This document shows, piece by piece, positions 10,803 through 21,967 of a DNA stretch of 64,000 nucleotides (position 1 is its first letter; the number at the start of each line of letters is the position of its first letter). This stretch comes from Lactarius indigo (lineage: Eukaryota; Basidiomycota; Agaricomycetes; Russulales; Russulaceae). A model generated the notes under the pieces. It searched no databases. It was not told the origin of the DNA and saw nothing but the letters and a program-made list of their open reading frames with translations. Location: NCBI GenBank assembly GCA_025766275.1, contig JAFKAC010000128.1:62001-126000 (forward strand), written 5' to 3'. A program made the position numbers and the translations under genes.

Positions 10803-13800
10803 ATGCCCCCCCAGTGCGACGATGTGCAACCTCAATCTCAGTAAAAAAGGAAAAGTCGGCTGCAGTCAATTCTTAGTCAATCGGGGTCAGAAATCTTGCA
10901 AATGGTCAATATTAGTCAATATCTAGTCAATTTTCGTCAATTTTCGTCAAGTCGATTATTGGGTCCAGGTCACTTTGCCGAAGTCAAACAAAGTCGTCCG
11001 ATAGTCATTTCAAGTCATTTAGGGACAAATCCGTGGTCAATTTTTGCTATTTCGTAGTCATCCCATGTCCGATCCAAGTCGTCTGACAGTCGCTTCTAGT
11101 CATTTTTGCCATAGAGAAAATGTTCATTTATTGCGAGAAATACGATCTACGGGTAATTTACAGAGTAAAGCTAATTAAAGGTTTCCACCACTATCATCGT
11201 CGTCGTCGGGGCGTGGCCGGTGCGCTGGGCGAATAGAGCACCCCGCCGCCTACCGCAATCACGGCTTGTGGCCGCGTTATCAGAGTACCTCCCCCGTTCC
11301 CTACCAACGCCCTGTCGTGGTCACATCATCGTCGTACCACGTACTGATCGGTCTGCTTGTCTTGGACACCCAGCGGTGGTGGCTGTAGTCACGGGTGGCT
11401 GTGGGTCGGCATCGGGCGAGTAGTCGTTGCGGTGCCCAGGGCAGCTGTCACAATCAACATGAGCGCGTTGTCAACTTAAAAGGATTGATACTCAATTTTT
11501 TTTTGGTTTGTGGGGGGCAGGGTTGACGGTATCTTGTGAACGTATGCCGACGGGTGTATGTCGATCTATATGATGGGGGTGGCCATTAGTCAGTGGAGCA
11601 CGCAAAAGGAGAGTTCAGGATACTGCCTGCACTTACGCTTAGAACCTGTAGCGACGTGGCGTGGTGGCAGCACCCTAGTCGTCTGCTATGGGGAGAAAAT
11701 AAGTGGGTAGCGAGGTTGAAAGGGTGCCGAGTTGCTGCCTTGAATGTAGACTGGAGTGGAGGTGTGGCAGTGGCGGTGGCGGTGGCGGGAGAGTGGGGAA
11801 GACAGAGGGAATAGAGTTACTATAGTCGACTGAGACGAGTGCTTGCAAGTGTTGAAGTCCATTGGACGTCCGTAACGGACGCGAGACGGAACGAGAAAAA
11901 CCTTCCCACGCTCGAAAAATCAATGCGGCTAAGTCGAAACGAACTTTGTCCTGCCCATTTGCGTACGCCCACATCCCTCTTTTTTTGTCACACCAAGGTC
12001 GCGCCCCTCAGCCTCAACCGCGCTACCACCTCAGAAGTGCAAGTTCTACAGGGGGAGTTATACAACGAACGTGCTCATACCACTGCCACGCCGCTACCAC
12101 ACCAGCCGCCTCCATTCTTCGTTGACGCAACTGGTTCAAGCACTGCTACGTCGCTGCAGGTCGTAAGTGTGCATTCTCTTAAACCTGCTCCTTGCGCGCT
12201 CCACTGACTAAGGGCCACCCCCATCGTACAGACCGACATACGCCTCCCGGCACACGTTCACAAGATGTCGTCAACGCTGCCCCCCACAAACAAAAAAACA
12301 AAACCAAAAAAAATTGAGTATTAGTCTTTTCAAGTTGACAATGTGCTCATGTTGACTGCGACAGCTGCCCCGGACACCACACCAACCACCCGCCTGACAC
12401 CGACCTACAGCCACCCACGACTACGGCCACCACCGCTGGGTGTCCAAAGCAAGCCAACAGATCAGTACATGCTACGATGACAATGTGGCCACGACAGGGC
12501 GTTGGTAGGGAAGGGGGGGAGATACTCTGCCAACGCAACCACAAGCCGTGATTGCGGTAGGCGGCGGGGTGCTCTATTCGCCCAGCGCACCGGCCGCGCC
12601 CCGACGATGACGATGATAGTGGCGGAAACCTTTAATTAGCTTTACTCTGTAAATTACCCGTAGATCGTATTTCTCGCAATAAATGAACATTTTCTCTATG
12701 GCAAAAATGACTAGAAGCGACTGTCAGACGACTTGGATCAGACATGGGATGACTACGAAATAGCAAAAATTGACCACGGATTTGTCCCTAAATGACTTGA
12801 AATGACTATCGGACGACTTTGTTTGACTTCGGCAAAGTGACCTGGACCCAATAATCGACTTGACGAAAATTGACGAAAATTGACTAGATATTGACTAATA
12901 TTGACCATTTGCAAGATTTCTGACCCCGATTGACTAAGAATTGACTGCAGCCGACTTTTCCTTTTTTACTGAGCCTCAATCGTCACCCAACCCAAAACCC
13001 AATGACAACGGCAGTTACAATTGCGACGTGTGCCATCAGAATGTTCGCGTTGGAAGTGGAGGAGCCAAGAATTTTATCCAACATCGGGGCTCACCTGTGT
13101 GCTTGAAGGCAGCAATGAAAAAAATGTGTCTCAGGCAAACCAGGCAGTGAATAAGATGAGGCCATTGACATCGTTCTTTGCAAAGGTTACAAACGCCCAC
13201 AAGACAGCCGTCATGCCTGGAGGTCCCACATGCACAGCAAGTACCCCCCCCCAAAGACGAGCCCTCAGCAGCACGTTTTCCTAACCCTCCCCAGTCGCCC
13301 ATTCCATCTCCATCCCCTTCGCATCAACCTACCGCCCAGACACTGTCAGTAAAAACAGAGGGCTACGGGCGCCCAGATACATATGATTTGACGTTGTTGG
13401 CGTGGCTCGACTCTGCAGCACAAGAGCTGCCAATACGCATTCCTGAGGCGGAAGCACATAACGAAATTGCCCGGATCTCGTCAGTTGGGGACCCCGATGG
13501 CCCAAGCGAAGCATGGGAGTACCTTGATCCCGTGCTCAATCGGCTGCTTGGGTTCGGCTCAGGCGTTGAAGACGCTGCATGGCGTGTACGGCGCGGGCCC
13601 TTGGGTATTGAGGGATTGGGCCGATTGATCCACAGATTCGTGCTCAAGCGCGGTGTCACTGGAGACTTGCTTGAGGGTAAAATCGGGACCCTACTATAAG
13701 CAATCAAATTTCTCACAGAGTGAGTGATATTCTGGCTCTCGAAATGTACAAAACTTACCATGCCCGAAAGGCGAACGACTGCCACGGCATACGTCCCACC

Positions 13801-15998
13801 CAGGGTTCCACCCATCGACTGCCCTCCACAGCGCATGCCCACCCCTTCCAGTTCATCCCAAACCCACCATTCTTCCCCTCCTCAGCTGCTGCTGTCAATA
13901 GACTCAGGCGACAACGATGATGTAGAATACCTCGGGACACTACCTCCACCTTTAAGTCTTACATACAATTCCTCACCCATCTCACTGTCGCCATCGCCAG
14001 GCCTGTCCAGCGCCCCTGTAGATGATGTTATTGAGCAGAAGAAAAGTTCTAAGAGGGAACTGTGCAGGCAGCACCTGGTTAGCGTCCCGCCAGGTCAAAC
14101 AGCAATCGGCGCATACCCCTTTATGCTCCATATCGAGGAGCACACCCCCTGGAAATTTGCCTTCCGTCGCGGCTCCCTTCTTCTACATGCACACAGCTGT
14201 GAAGACCGCTCCCTTGACAAGGGTGGTCTATGCCGACCATGTCGAAGCCTACTATCAAATGATAAGTTTAGGAAGATTAGCCCACATGCAAGACGGAGTA
14301 CGTGAATACACACCTTACAAATACCACGGGCTGACATAGTGCTACGTAGGATACTATTCCCTGAGGCGCACAAAAATGGATTCTAAAAAAAAAAAAAACC
14401 ACGGGCTGACAAGCTTGGCTGAGATAGCATGGAAAAAGGAGCATACCATCGAAATGTACTGCACTCGACACGTCAATGACGCATGAAAACTCCTGGGACG
14501 AGAGGGTGTAATAGCCCTGCACCACCAGGTACTCCTTGCCATGTCGACTGGGAAGGTGCAGAGTATAGACCACGTACTTTGAGTCCTCTCCGAGCGTCAC
14601 ATGAGCCTTGCAGCTATCCTGGAAATGGTCAGAAAGGCTGGGTGTGGAATTTATCGGCCAAAGGGGTTTGAGGAGGAGGGGGACTTGCAGACCCTCTTGC
14701 TACTGCGCCTAAGAGGTCAGCGAGTTGCAGAGATCGCTCACCGCATGTTCGGGATTCCTGCCCCATCCGCAGTCCATCATCGTACCCTGATACCACCCCC
14801 CATATGCTCTGTATCGTGCCCACTTGAAGTGGAGCTTGTGAGTAACTTGAAAGCTGCATTCGAAGATTTGTTGCCCGCGTTGGCAGTTCGATGGGCGATT
14901 CATGTGGTCTTGATGATTGACGAAATCGCACAGGAAAGGCAGCCACGGTGGTGTGACCGAACGAATAAAATCATCGGGTGCTGTCGTGAGCATACAAAGC
15001 GGAGGTGTATGGAGTTCAATAGCATTGCAGATGCGGAGCTGCTGTTGCAAGATGTGGCCCGCGGAAGCGTGCATCTAGCACATGGGGTGGGTCTCAGATT
15101 CTCTCACGCTGGCCTTGCCAACTTGCCGAGAACTCAAGTCCTTTCCTAAGGCCACCGTTGGCGCCATTGGCCTCCTTGTTGTGGTATGATGATCTGTGGC
15201 GTTAGACAGCGTTTATGGAAGCTAACAAATACGACGGCGCGTCGTATGCTCAGTCAGAAGAAAGGCTACGAGCTTAAGAGTACAGGACAGAACTATACAG
15301 CTAATTAAGCCCCTCCGGGGGCACATCGGGCAATCGAGTGATCAAAAAGGAATTATAGTAATCATAACCACGGTCTGCACTGCCGGCGGTTGACTCGTCC
15401 AGCACTCCTCAGCAACAATTCTAGGTTTTATTGTGCGACACCTTTTCTGATATCTGGGAGCTGCAGGAAGGAAGCCGTAGAAGATCATGCTGTTCTCATA
15501 CAAACGGCCTTAAATGCGATCAACCGACTGAAAGCACTCAGCAATACTCACGTGGTATGCATCGCTTCAGATGGCAGGGCAAAGCAGGGGAAGGCATTGG
15601 CCCAACTCACTTTCAAACACACACTTTTACCTACCTCACCTATCTACCGCTGGCTTTCCGCTTGCAGCCTGCTTGATCTATGCGTTGGAGACGACGAAAT
15701 GACTTGTGATGGGGGCTGGAAGCATGCTGGTGCCAAGCGCCCCCGTAGTGCCCTTCTGCGTGACAAGGATGTCTTGGTCTATGGCACTTGGATAACACCA
15801 ACGGTTCTCCGGAGTCATCTGCTTGAGGCAGGGCACAAGTCAGACCATATTCGAACGGTGCTTAACCATAACGACAAGCAGGATGTCATGCCCGCATGCA
15901 ATCTCCTTCACGATGTGTGGGCACTTCCCGGGTTGGGAAATCACATAACAGACCTAATCTATCTTCACCTCTCGGGTGCCATCTCGGATTGTGTGTAT
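10803..15998 (+). pseudogene. Zinc-finger protein of a fungal repeat-associated family, split by a foldback element
   Basis: The ATG at 10803 reads MPPQCDDVQPQ up to the target duplication. Removing 10837-12973 and one copy of CCTCAAT joins this in frame to the sequence at 12981, giving a C2HC-type finger (YNCDVCHQNV ... IQHRGSPVC). Downstream blocks are a Pro/Ser-rich linker (13240-13340), a conserved helical region (13380-13700), a segment with LLLRLRGQRVAEIAHRMFG (about 14700-14750), HVVLMIDEIAQE (14900-14940), HVVCIASDGRAKQGKAL (15550-15600), and KQDVMPACNLLHDVW (about 15880-15930). Frames change at an A7 run (near 13117), at a C9 run (near 13247) and around 15150-15400, and the C terminus stops abruptly near 15998. 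I recall similar proteins as an expanded Agaricomycete family of unknown function, possibly transposon-derived. Decay of this copy is clear; its function is not. Confidence 0.6.
10837..12973. mobile_element. 2137-bp foldback / long-TIR non-autonomous element
   Basis: The ends are CTCAGTAAAAAAGG and its exact complement CCTTTTTTACTGAG. The arms match in inverted orientation for about 0.8 kb each (10837 to about 11650 and about 12155 to 12973), almost perfectly for the outer 380 bp and more loosely inward. The 7-bp direct repeat CCTCAAT flanks it (10830-10836 and 12974-12980). The outer 350 bp of each arm carry about a dozen scattered GTCAA motifs, like subterminal transposase-binding repeats. 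The central 500 bp has GGTGGC repeats and no transposase ORF. Terminal CTCAG with a 7-bp duplication does not match a superfamily I can name with confidence. Confidence 0.85.
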
Positions 15999-16416
15999 AT
16001 TTTAGAACCTAAACCAGAATGTACCTTAGATCCTCGTGGAGTGGAAGGAACTAAGGGCTAAGACGGACAAATACCAGGTCGCGTATACTGTAAACTACTG
16101 ATCACGTGAGTCACGGACCGAGATGGCGTAATCGCTCAACCTCAACAGTATATCGCCTGAATACTCTGAGTTTGCTAGTTTGAGTCTGGAAGGGGTGCGG
16201 TTGAGAATCTGGGGGTGGTGTCACAACCAATGCCGGTGAAGCCATGCGATCGTTGCGCTTAGGGGGGGTGGGTGCACGGGGGGGTACGTGTGAGAGGGAC
16301 ATATCCCTATGGCGAACATAGTCCAGGAGACGATGGGGAATTCGGGTGATGTGACCTGATCGCGCTGAACGCGTAGGCGGAGGAGTCAGTGATCTGCATG
16401 GGTCGGCCTCTTCAAT
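15999..16416. other. Intergenic stretch, no feature seen
   Basis: After the truncated zinc-finger pseudogene the frame runs on for about 20 codons without recognisable protein. I see no further coding region, repeat or splice pattern up to 16416. Confidence 0.4.
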
Positions 16417-16751
16417 CTATCCCAAATTAGTTGTTCGTATGTGGCAGCATAGTTGACAACATACGTCGTAAGCGACGTTGCCATCTGATCCTCTATCGTC
16501 CCTGTCATCTGTACGATGTCCGACAAACTCAATGTCGTCTTCATTTGGGGATCCGAAACGAGCCCGCTTCGGATTGAGTCTTGTGCACTCTTGCGAAGGC
16601 CCCGGGGTTGCTGTCAATCCTGGGTCCGGCGAGTACCTTCTTGGCCTCTTCCTCTTGCCGGATGGGGCATGTTTGGTCATCGATTTACTTGAGTTGAACG
16701 CTCGACCACAGTGCGGGCAGGTATGCTTCGTACTTAGGCATTTGAGTCTCC
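16417..16751 (-). pseudogene. Fragment with a single C2H2-like finger and basic linker
   Basis: The minus-strand frame carries TCPHCGRAFNSSKSMTKH, a Cys-X2-Cys-X12-His finger, followed by a basic Pro/Arg-rich linker and an acidic patch before a stop at 16417. A possible exon boundary lies just upstream (a cag near 16750). N-terminal fingers of this kind occur in Plavaka-type transposases, and a Plavaka body lies 7 kb to the right, but nothing connects the two, so this may be an independent fragment. Confidence 0.35.
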
Positions 16752-17089
16752 GATCGCGGTCTACGACTGAAGAGACCAGCCTTTACATTACCCGTGGCAC
16801 AGCTCTCTGTATGATCCACCACCCTCGACCACCTGTCAACAATGATCAACGACTATACGCCACCCATTTAAACCCCCGTCCAAACCATCAACGCTGTTCA
16901 TAGCTTCTTCGTAAAATCATCTCGAGGTCGAACTTGACACGGGGGCAGCCTTGAGCGGTGTGCCCATGATAGCCCTCATGCTGGTACCTCCGAACATTGA
17001 CAAAGTCACAAGTGACGCTGCAAGCGCCGTAGATTCCAGCGTACTCACCCTGATACGTCGTAGGTCTTCAGAGCCCTGATGGAGGCAGA

Positions 17090-17461
17090 GTGGCGGCTAC
17101 TTCATCTCGTTCGCCATCCAGGGCCATCCTCGCACGAGACGGTGACCGCACGAGCAACTCTAAAAAATTGCCAGCCAGGCATGGAGTCGACGTGCTCATT
17201 GGCACGAAACGCTTGCGTGAAGTTAGCCAGGACATGACGGATGGTCCAGCAAAGCGTGCAAGACAGCCATCGGCGGGGCCGTCCTCCATCAAACTCAAGG
17301 GCAAGCCAAAATATGTACCTGAAAACGGAGTACTGTTAGCCCCTCCTCCAATGCCCAAGAGTCTGTACGATGAGCTCACCTTTGACAACCTGGACAGTTC
17401 CCTGACAGAGCCCGAGAGCTCCGAAATCGAATGCGAAAGGCGCTTGAAAATCTGTGATTAA
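17090..17461 (+). CDS. Hypothetical basic/low-complexity ORF
   Basis: An open frame of 123 codons begins at GTG and ends with TAA at 17459-17461; there is no in-frame ATG near its start, so an upstream exon would be needed (a cag precedes the frame). The N-terminal half is Arg/Lys/Ser-rich, followed by PPPMPKSLYDELTFDNL and an acidic end. It converges on the REB1-like gene, whose stop is only 54 bp away. I do not recognise it, and it may be a 3' exon of an undetected gene or noncoding. Confidence 0.25.
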   Translation: MAATSSRSPSRAILARDGDRTSNSKKLPARHGVDVLIGTKRLREVSQDMTDGPAKRARQPSAGPSSIKLKGKPKYVPENGVLLAPPPMPKSLYDELTFDNLDSSLTEPESSEIECERRLKICD

Positions 17462-17514
17462 AGCTTATCTATGTTACATTTATGGCGATGTAGAGTTTGT
17501 AAGAAAAAAAAAAT

Positions 17515-18829
17515 CTAAGAGGACGCCGACGTGCGTGGTGCTGAAAACTTGGCTGTCAATTGTTGAACCATGTCTGGAAGGATGTTAAGTTGATAGGACT
17601 TTTTGTGCAAGGCGCGCTACTCACCGCGGTGTGTCGCGTTCGGGGTGTAGGCCTCATTTCTGAGGGCAACCCATCTCTGCTTGAGTTTCTCAGCATCCCA
17701 CTTATTCCACTGTTCATCGATGAGGTCGTCCCATTGGATCTCTTCTTCTGCGTGAACACCCAACAATGCTATCCTGGATGGGTAATTAGCTCATGCCAAT
17801 GAGGGTTGGTTGTATACGTACTTATGGACTAGGATGCGTGAATCGGTCTCGCGCCAGCGAGGGAGTCTCCCACGAAGCTTCACTGCCGGGGAGAGTGAGT
17901 CGTTCCTGATAGTGTGGAGGGTCAGAGCTAGCCAGGCATTCGGAACGTACATACCACTTATTGCTGCATTGTTTTGCAGTCCGTTTGTTGTCCATCCGCC
18001 TCGATACTTCCTTCCAGAACTTGGTATTCGTTTCGGGCCTCTGTCCGCCCTCCTCCATGTCTTGCATGATCACACTAAGACGCAGCACCTCATCTGGGGA
18101 CCACTTTCCTGTGTGACTGTCAGCATTCAGTTCTTCAGCAATTCACACTGCGCGCGCCTTCACGTCGGGTACCACGGTGTTTGAGGTGTTTGTGGTATCG
18201 GTGACAGCATTCGTCAGCAGGGTGTTCCAGTAGATCGCCAATTCTCTTCCATGAGAGACCTTGCTCAATGAAACTGGAATAACTATGAGCAGAGAACCGC
18301 TTCCGTGTGTGCGGATACTTACTCCGTCAACCTCGCGTCTTCAAGCTCAGTCCACTTCCCAGGCTTTCGGAAAGGGTGGTGAATCTGCCGAACGTGGTCA
18401 TATACCGATCGGACGCGTCTAAACGGTACCGAGCGCGCTGGGCAAGGTGTCAGGGAATCAGAAAATGCACACGGAGATGAGAGCAACTGACTGACGTGAG
18501 CCCAAAATCCTTCCTGTCTCGTCTCGCTCAGAATGAGATCGTCTATCTCATCCTGGCTCATGCTCCGGGTCTATGAAGTGTTAGCACGGACATCGGGGAT
18601 GGTTATAACCCAGGATTCACCTCTTGATATTGACGGATGGCATCCTCGATGCGGTCAGTTTCTGCCTGCATGAAGATACCCTCACGACACGGCACACCTG
18701 TTCTATGTATCAGCGGGGCTGGTTGCGAAGGCGTCTGTACTCACCACGTTGCCTGAATTCCTCTCCCGACCACCACTTTGTCGCAAGCACCTCTGTGTGC
18801 TCTTGTGTCAACGGGCAGGAGACGGCCAT
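17515..18829 (-). CDS. REB1-like Myb/SANT DNA-binding protein, nine exons
   Basis: Nine exons with gt..ag introns of 40-54 nt give an uninterrupted 311-residue frame: 18829-18745, 18697-18621, 18570-18492, 18437-18323, 18282-18149, 18108-17955, 17905-17822, 17773-17625, 17573-17515. The order of motifs fits the REB1/TTF1 group of Myb proteins, which bind promoters or terminators in the nucleus: SVYDHVRQIHHPF then GKWTELEDARLT (about 95-118), SWKRIGDLL with CCHRYHKHLK (second repeat), RKWSPDEVLRLS with KRTAKQCSNKW (third repeat, to about 215), and a final SANT-like QWDDLIDEQWNKWDAEKLKQ (about 255-275). The ATG at 18829 follows a cctacag, so a 5' UTR intron or extra upstream exon is possible. 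The stop is at 17517-17515. No frameshift or nonsense codon is needed, so this is the best candidate for a working host gene here. It is divergent from the SPT5-like gene. Confidence 0.8.
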
Positions 18830-18914
18830 CTGTAGGAACGTGCTGGTCAGATAGGACTGGTCCCTTTTCGTATGGTTTGACGCGACTTAGCTTGTTTAGG
18901 CACGTGTTTCACGA

Positions 18915-19190
18915 GGAAAGGTGCGTATGTATGGTGACAGAGGAAGGGAGACGGAGGAAAGGGTGTTCGGGAGTGCCCGAACATGGTAATATAGTGCGCT
19001 ACTCCGGGTGCGTCCCAAAGCCTGCACGTGCTGTGGCGACCTTGGCATATGCCGGTGAGCCTGTGGCAGATCTATCACGTGCAGGATTTAGGACGCACCT
19101 GGAGTAGCGCACTATATTACCATGTTCGGGCACTCCCGAACACCCTTTTCTCCGTCTCCCTTCCTCCGTCACCATACATACGCGCCTTCC
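18915..19190. mobile_element. 276-bp foldback (MITE-like) element
   Basis: Arms 18915-19030 and 19076-19190 are inverted copies of each other at roughly 93% by eye, separated by a 45-bp loop. Shared blocks include GCGTATGTATGGTGAC and ATGGTAATATAGTGCGC. No ORF and no certain target duplication were found. It occupies about half of the 592-bp interval between the REB1-like and SPT5-like start codons, so it may have altered that divergent promoter. Confidence 0.75.
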
Positions 19191-19421
19191 CTCTATCTCC
19201 CTTCCACCACACTCACTCTATGACATCCTTAGATACTTAGCGTAACATAGATAAAATAGATGAATTCAATGGAGCGTGGGTGATCGCGAATGCGTCTAGA
19301 ATAATGCAGACAACATGCATTGTGGATAAAATCCACGAGGCATAAGCGTGTGTGGAGCATGGCGGTTAGTATTTCATAATTGTGAGCGTGACTACTCATC
19401 TACAACACCACCGTCGCAACT

Positions 19422-21967
19422 ATGTCTCAATTCACGGTGCGTACTCATGAATCTTGACAAACCGTCCGAACATTCACTCAATCATATAGGTACACGACTT
19501 TTTTGATCTCGAGGCCACTGTAGATAGCGAGGAAGAGGAGGAGTTCGAAGACGAAGAACTCGGTGAGTCAGTAGGATTGGTCCCCTGTCGTGTCTTAATC
19601 GTACGTAGATCTATTTTTCAATGACGATGTCGAAGAAGCTACATCGGACTGGGGTTCGAGGCTCACCTCTCCCGCGCCAACGGATTTCATCAAACAAACA
19701 TTGGAGATGCGAGCTGGTATCGCCCGGAGGTCTACCCACGCAGCCGCGAACTATGACGAGGGTGTCCCAAGACATTATCTCGTACCCCGGGAGCACGATC
19801 CTCATCTGTGGTCAGTTCGTGTAAAGGTACGTGGTCCAGCTGGCCACTTCACGAATTCTCACATCTTCTAGCCAGGACATGAGAGCAACCTCGTAATGCA
19901 GATAACTCGACGCGCGAGCCTAGGCAATAAGCTGGACATCGTGTCAGTTTTTGCCCGCGCAGGTATCCCAGGGTTCATTTTCCTGGAAGGTAATCTCTCC
20001 GACGTCACTCGCGCTGTGTGTGGTCTCGTTACCGTCTTCACCCACCTAGCCCCACGCCTGGTCCCCCTGGAGCAGCGTGTTGCCCTGCTGTCGCCACGCA
20101 ACCCGCTGTCTCGCCCCATCGAAGAAGGCCAATGGGTACGTTGTTTACACGGGCTGTATCGTAACGACCTAGGGTTTGTTTGCGGGCATGACCCAACCCG
20201 AGACGCGGAGACGACCGTCGCCCTTGTCCCCCGGATTCCCGACAAAGTGACAAGGACCACCAAACGGAAGAAAATGGCCCGACCAGGGCCGCGAAGCTGG
20301 TCCTCAGAGCAACTTGAGGCGTCCTGGGGAACGTCAAGAGTTTAAAGGACTTCGTCAGAAGAATATATTTTCGGCCACGACAAATACAGGTCTGGACTCA
20401 TCGTCAAGAACTTCTCGCCCGCCAGTCTCGCCAAAGTCGAAAATGGACCCGACGATCTTCGCCCCTTTCTGAGGGCCACATTTATATGCAGCACTCCTTC
20501 CTTCGCTCCTTGGATTCGCCCAAGACACAATAAAGCCTGGTCAATGGGTTAAGGTGGAGTCTGGGGACCACCGGGGTGCTATAGGAAAACCCTTCGATGT
20601 CAGGGATTCAATAGCATACCTCATACTAAATTCCACGGGTGATGGCCCCGTGCTTCAGATACCGTTGCGCGCCCTCGCGCCGTTTTATGATCGCGGCCAC
20701 CACATCAAAAATCGATGGTCAGAGTCATCTGGAATTGTAGCATCCGTTGATGAGGACCGCAAGGCATTGACCTACATCGAGAGGGACTCGCAACATACCG
20801 TGAGTACAAGTACCTCAACGCGAATTCATTTTGATATTTTGTCAGGTTGCCATACTTACAGACATGGCGGAGCCATACGACCCTCCACTTGACTTCTATC
20901 GTGCCAAAGAGGGATCGTGGGTCAAGTTCAATAGGCGAAAGGGAATGGACCACGCCAAGCGGCGTGGATATATTAGAGCTGTCAAAGACACGCACGCGCT
21001 CGTGATAGACGAGCACTCTCTTGAAGAGGTACGCAGGGGCATGGATTCCAAGGAGAACTAACAAACACGAAGCCCAGTTCGCGATTGAGACGCGCGAGCT
21101 GGAGGTTTGCAGCACCCAAGGCCCCTCGCTACCGAAGAATGACCCGGTCCACCCTTTAATGGGTCAGAGGGTAACGATAATTCGTGGCCCACTCAAAGGC
21201 CTCTACGGCAACATAAGGGAGGTCGGAGCTACTGCCATCACCGTCGAACTCCCGGCCTTGATGGCCTCGTCGCCAATCCAAACCCTCAAGTGGACCGACC
21301 TCATGTTGGTGTATGTATCCATCTAAGCTGCCTGGCAAGATGCATTGCTCACTATTCTCTAGGCCAACGGAGGTGGAGACCGCCAGAACCAATCCCGCCT
21401 CTCGGCCCCGCACACCACCGCCTGACCCCAAATTCCAACCCCTCCGGTGTATGACGCCTGAACCTGCTGCGGGTTCGTCTCATGAGAGAACTGGCGAACA
21501 AGGTCAGACATTTTAACAGCCCTTCACACCATACTCACATGTATGAACCGAATCACACAGGACACTGGCTGTTTTCGTTGCAGGTCCAGGACATCATCGA
21601 AAAGAAATGCATTCCGTTTCACATTCGAGGGTCCGGCGATGGTTCGATGAGTGCCCACGATGGGAACCCAGCCAGGACAGTGCCAACACACCAGCGCACC
21701 TTGTCTCCTCAAGAAGGCGAGATTATCGTGAAAACGGTCAAGCGTGCCCGCCAGAAGCAAATCTCGATTCGGCCAAGTTTTCTCGTACCGTGGAAGCCCC
21801 TGGTCGAGCACGAAGTGGTCGTCATCAGTGGGCCCTTATTCGGTATAGCGGGCGTGGTCAAAGGGAGGCAAGAAACTAAATTCACCGTTACATTTACGTT
21901 TGGCGACAACTGTCGTGACTTCATCTTAGAGGAGAAGGACCTCGCCCCACTCGAGCCCCTAAAGTAG
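19422..21967 (+). pseudogene. SPT5-like transcription elongation factor, damaged
   Basis: Exons: 19422-19436, 19490-19562, 19609-19826, 19872 onward, joined by gt..ag introns. The N terminus is acidic (DSEEEEEFE), followed by an NGN-like domain beginning WSVRVKPGHESNLV and containing ARAGIPGFIFLEGN, then a KOW-type repeat (GQWVRCLHGLYRNDLGFV). A TAA at 20343-20345 interrupts the frame, although coding resumes in the same frame (EEYIFGHDKYRSGLIV). A frameshift near 20508 precedes GQWVKVESGDHRGAIGKP (second KOW). Further exons hold GSWVKFNRR, GQRVTIIRGPLKGLYGNIRE and HEVVVISGPLFGIAGVVKG, ending at TAG 21965. SPT5 family proteins clamp RNA polymerase II. I recall many divergent SPT5-like paralogues in Agaricomycetes. 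Two lesions suggest a pseudogene, unless an unrecognised intron explains the stop. Confidence 0.65.
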
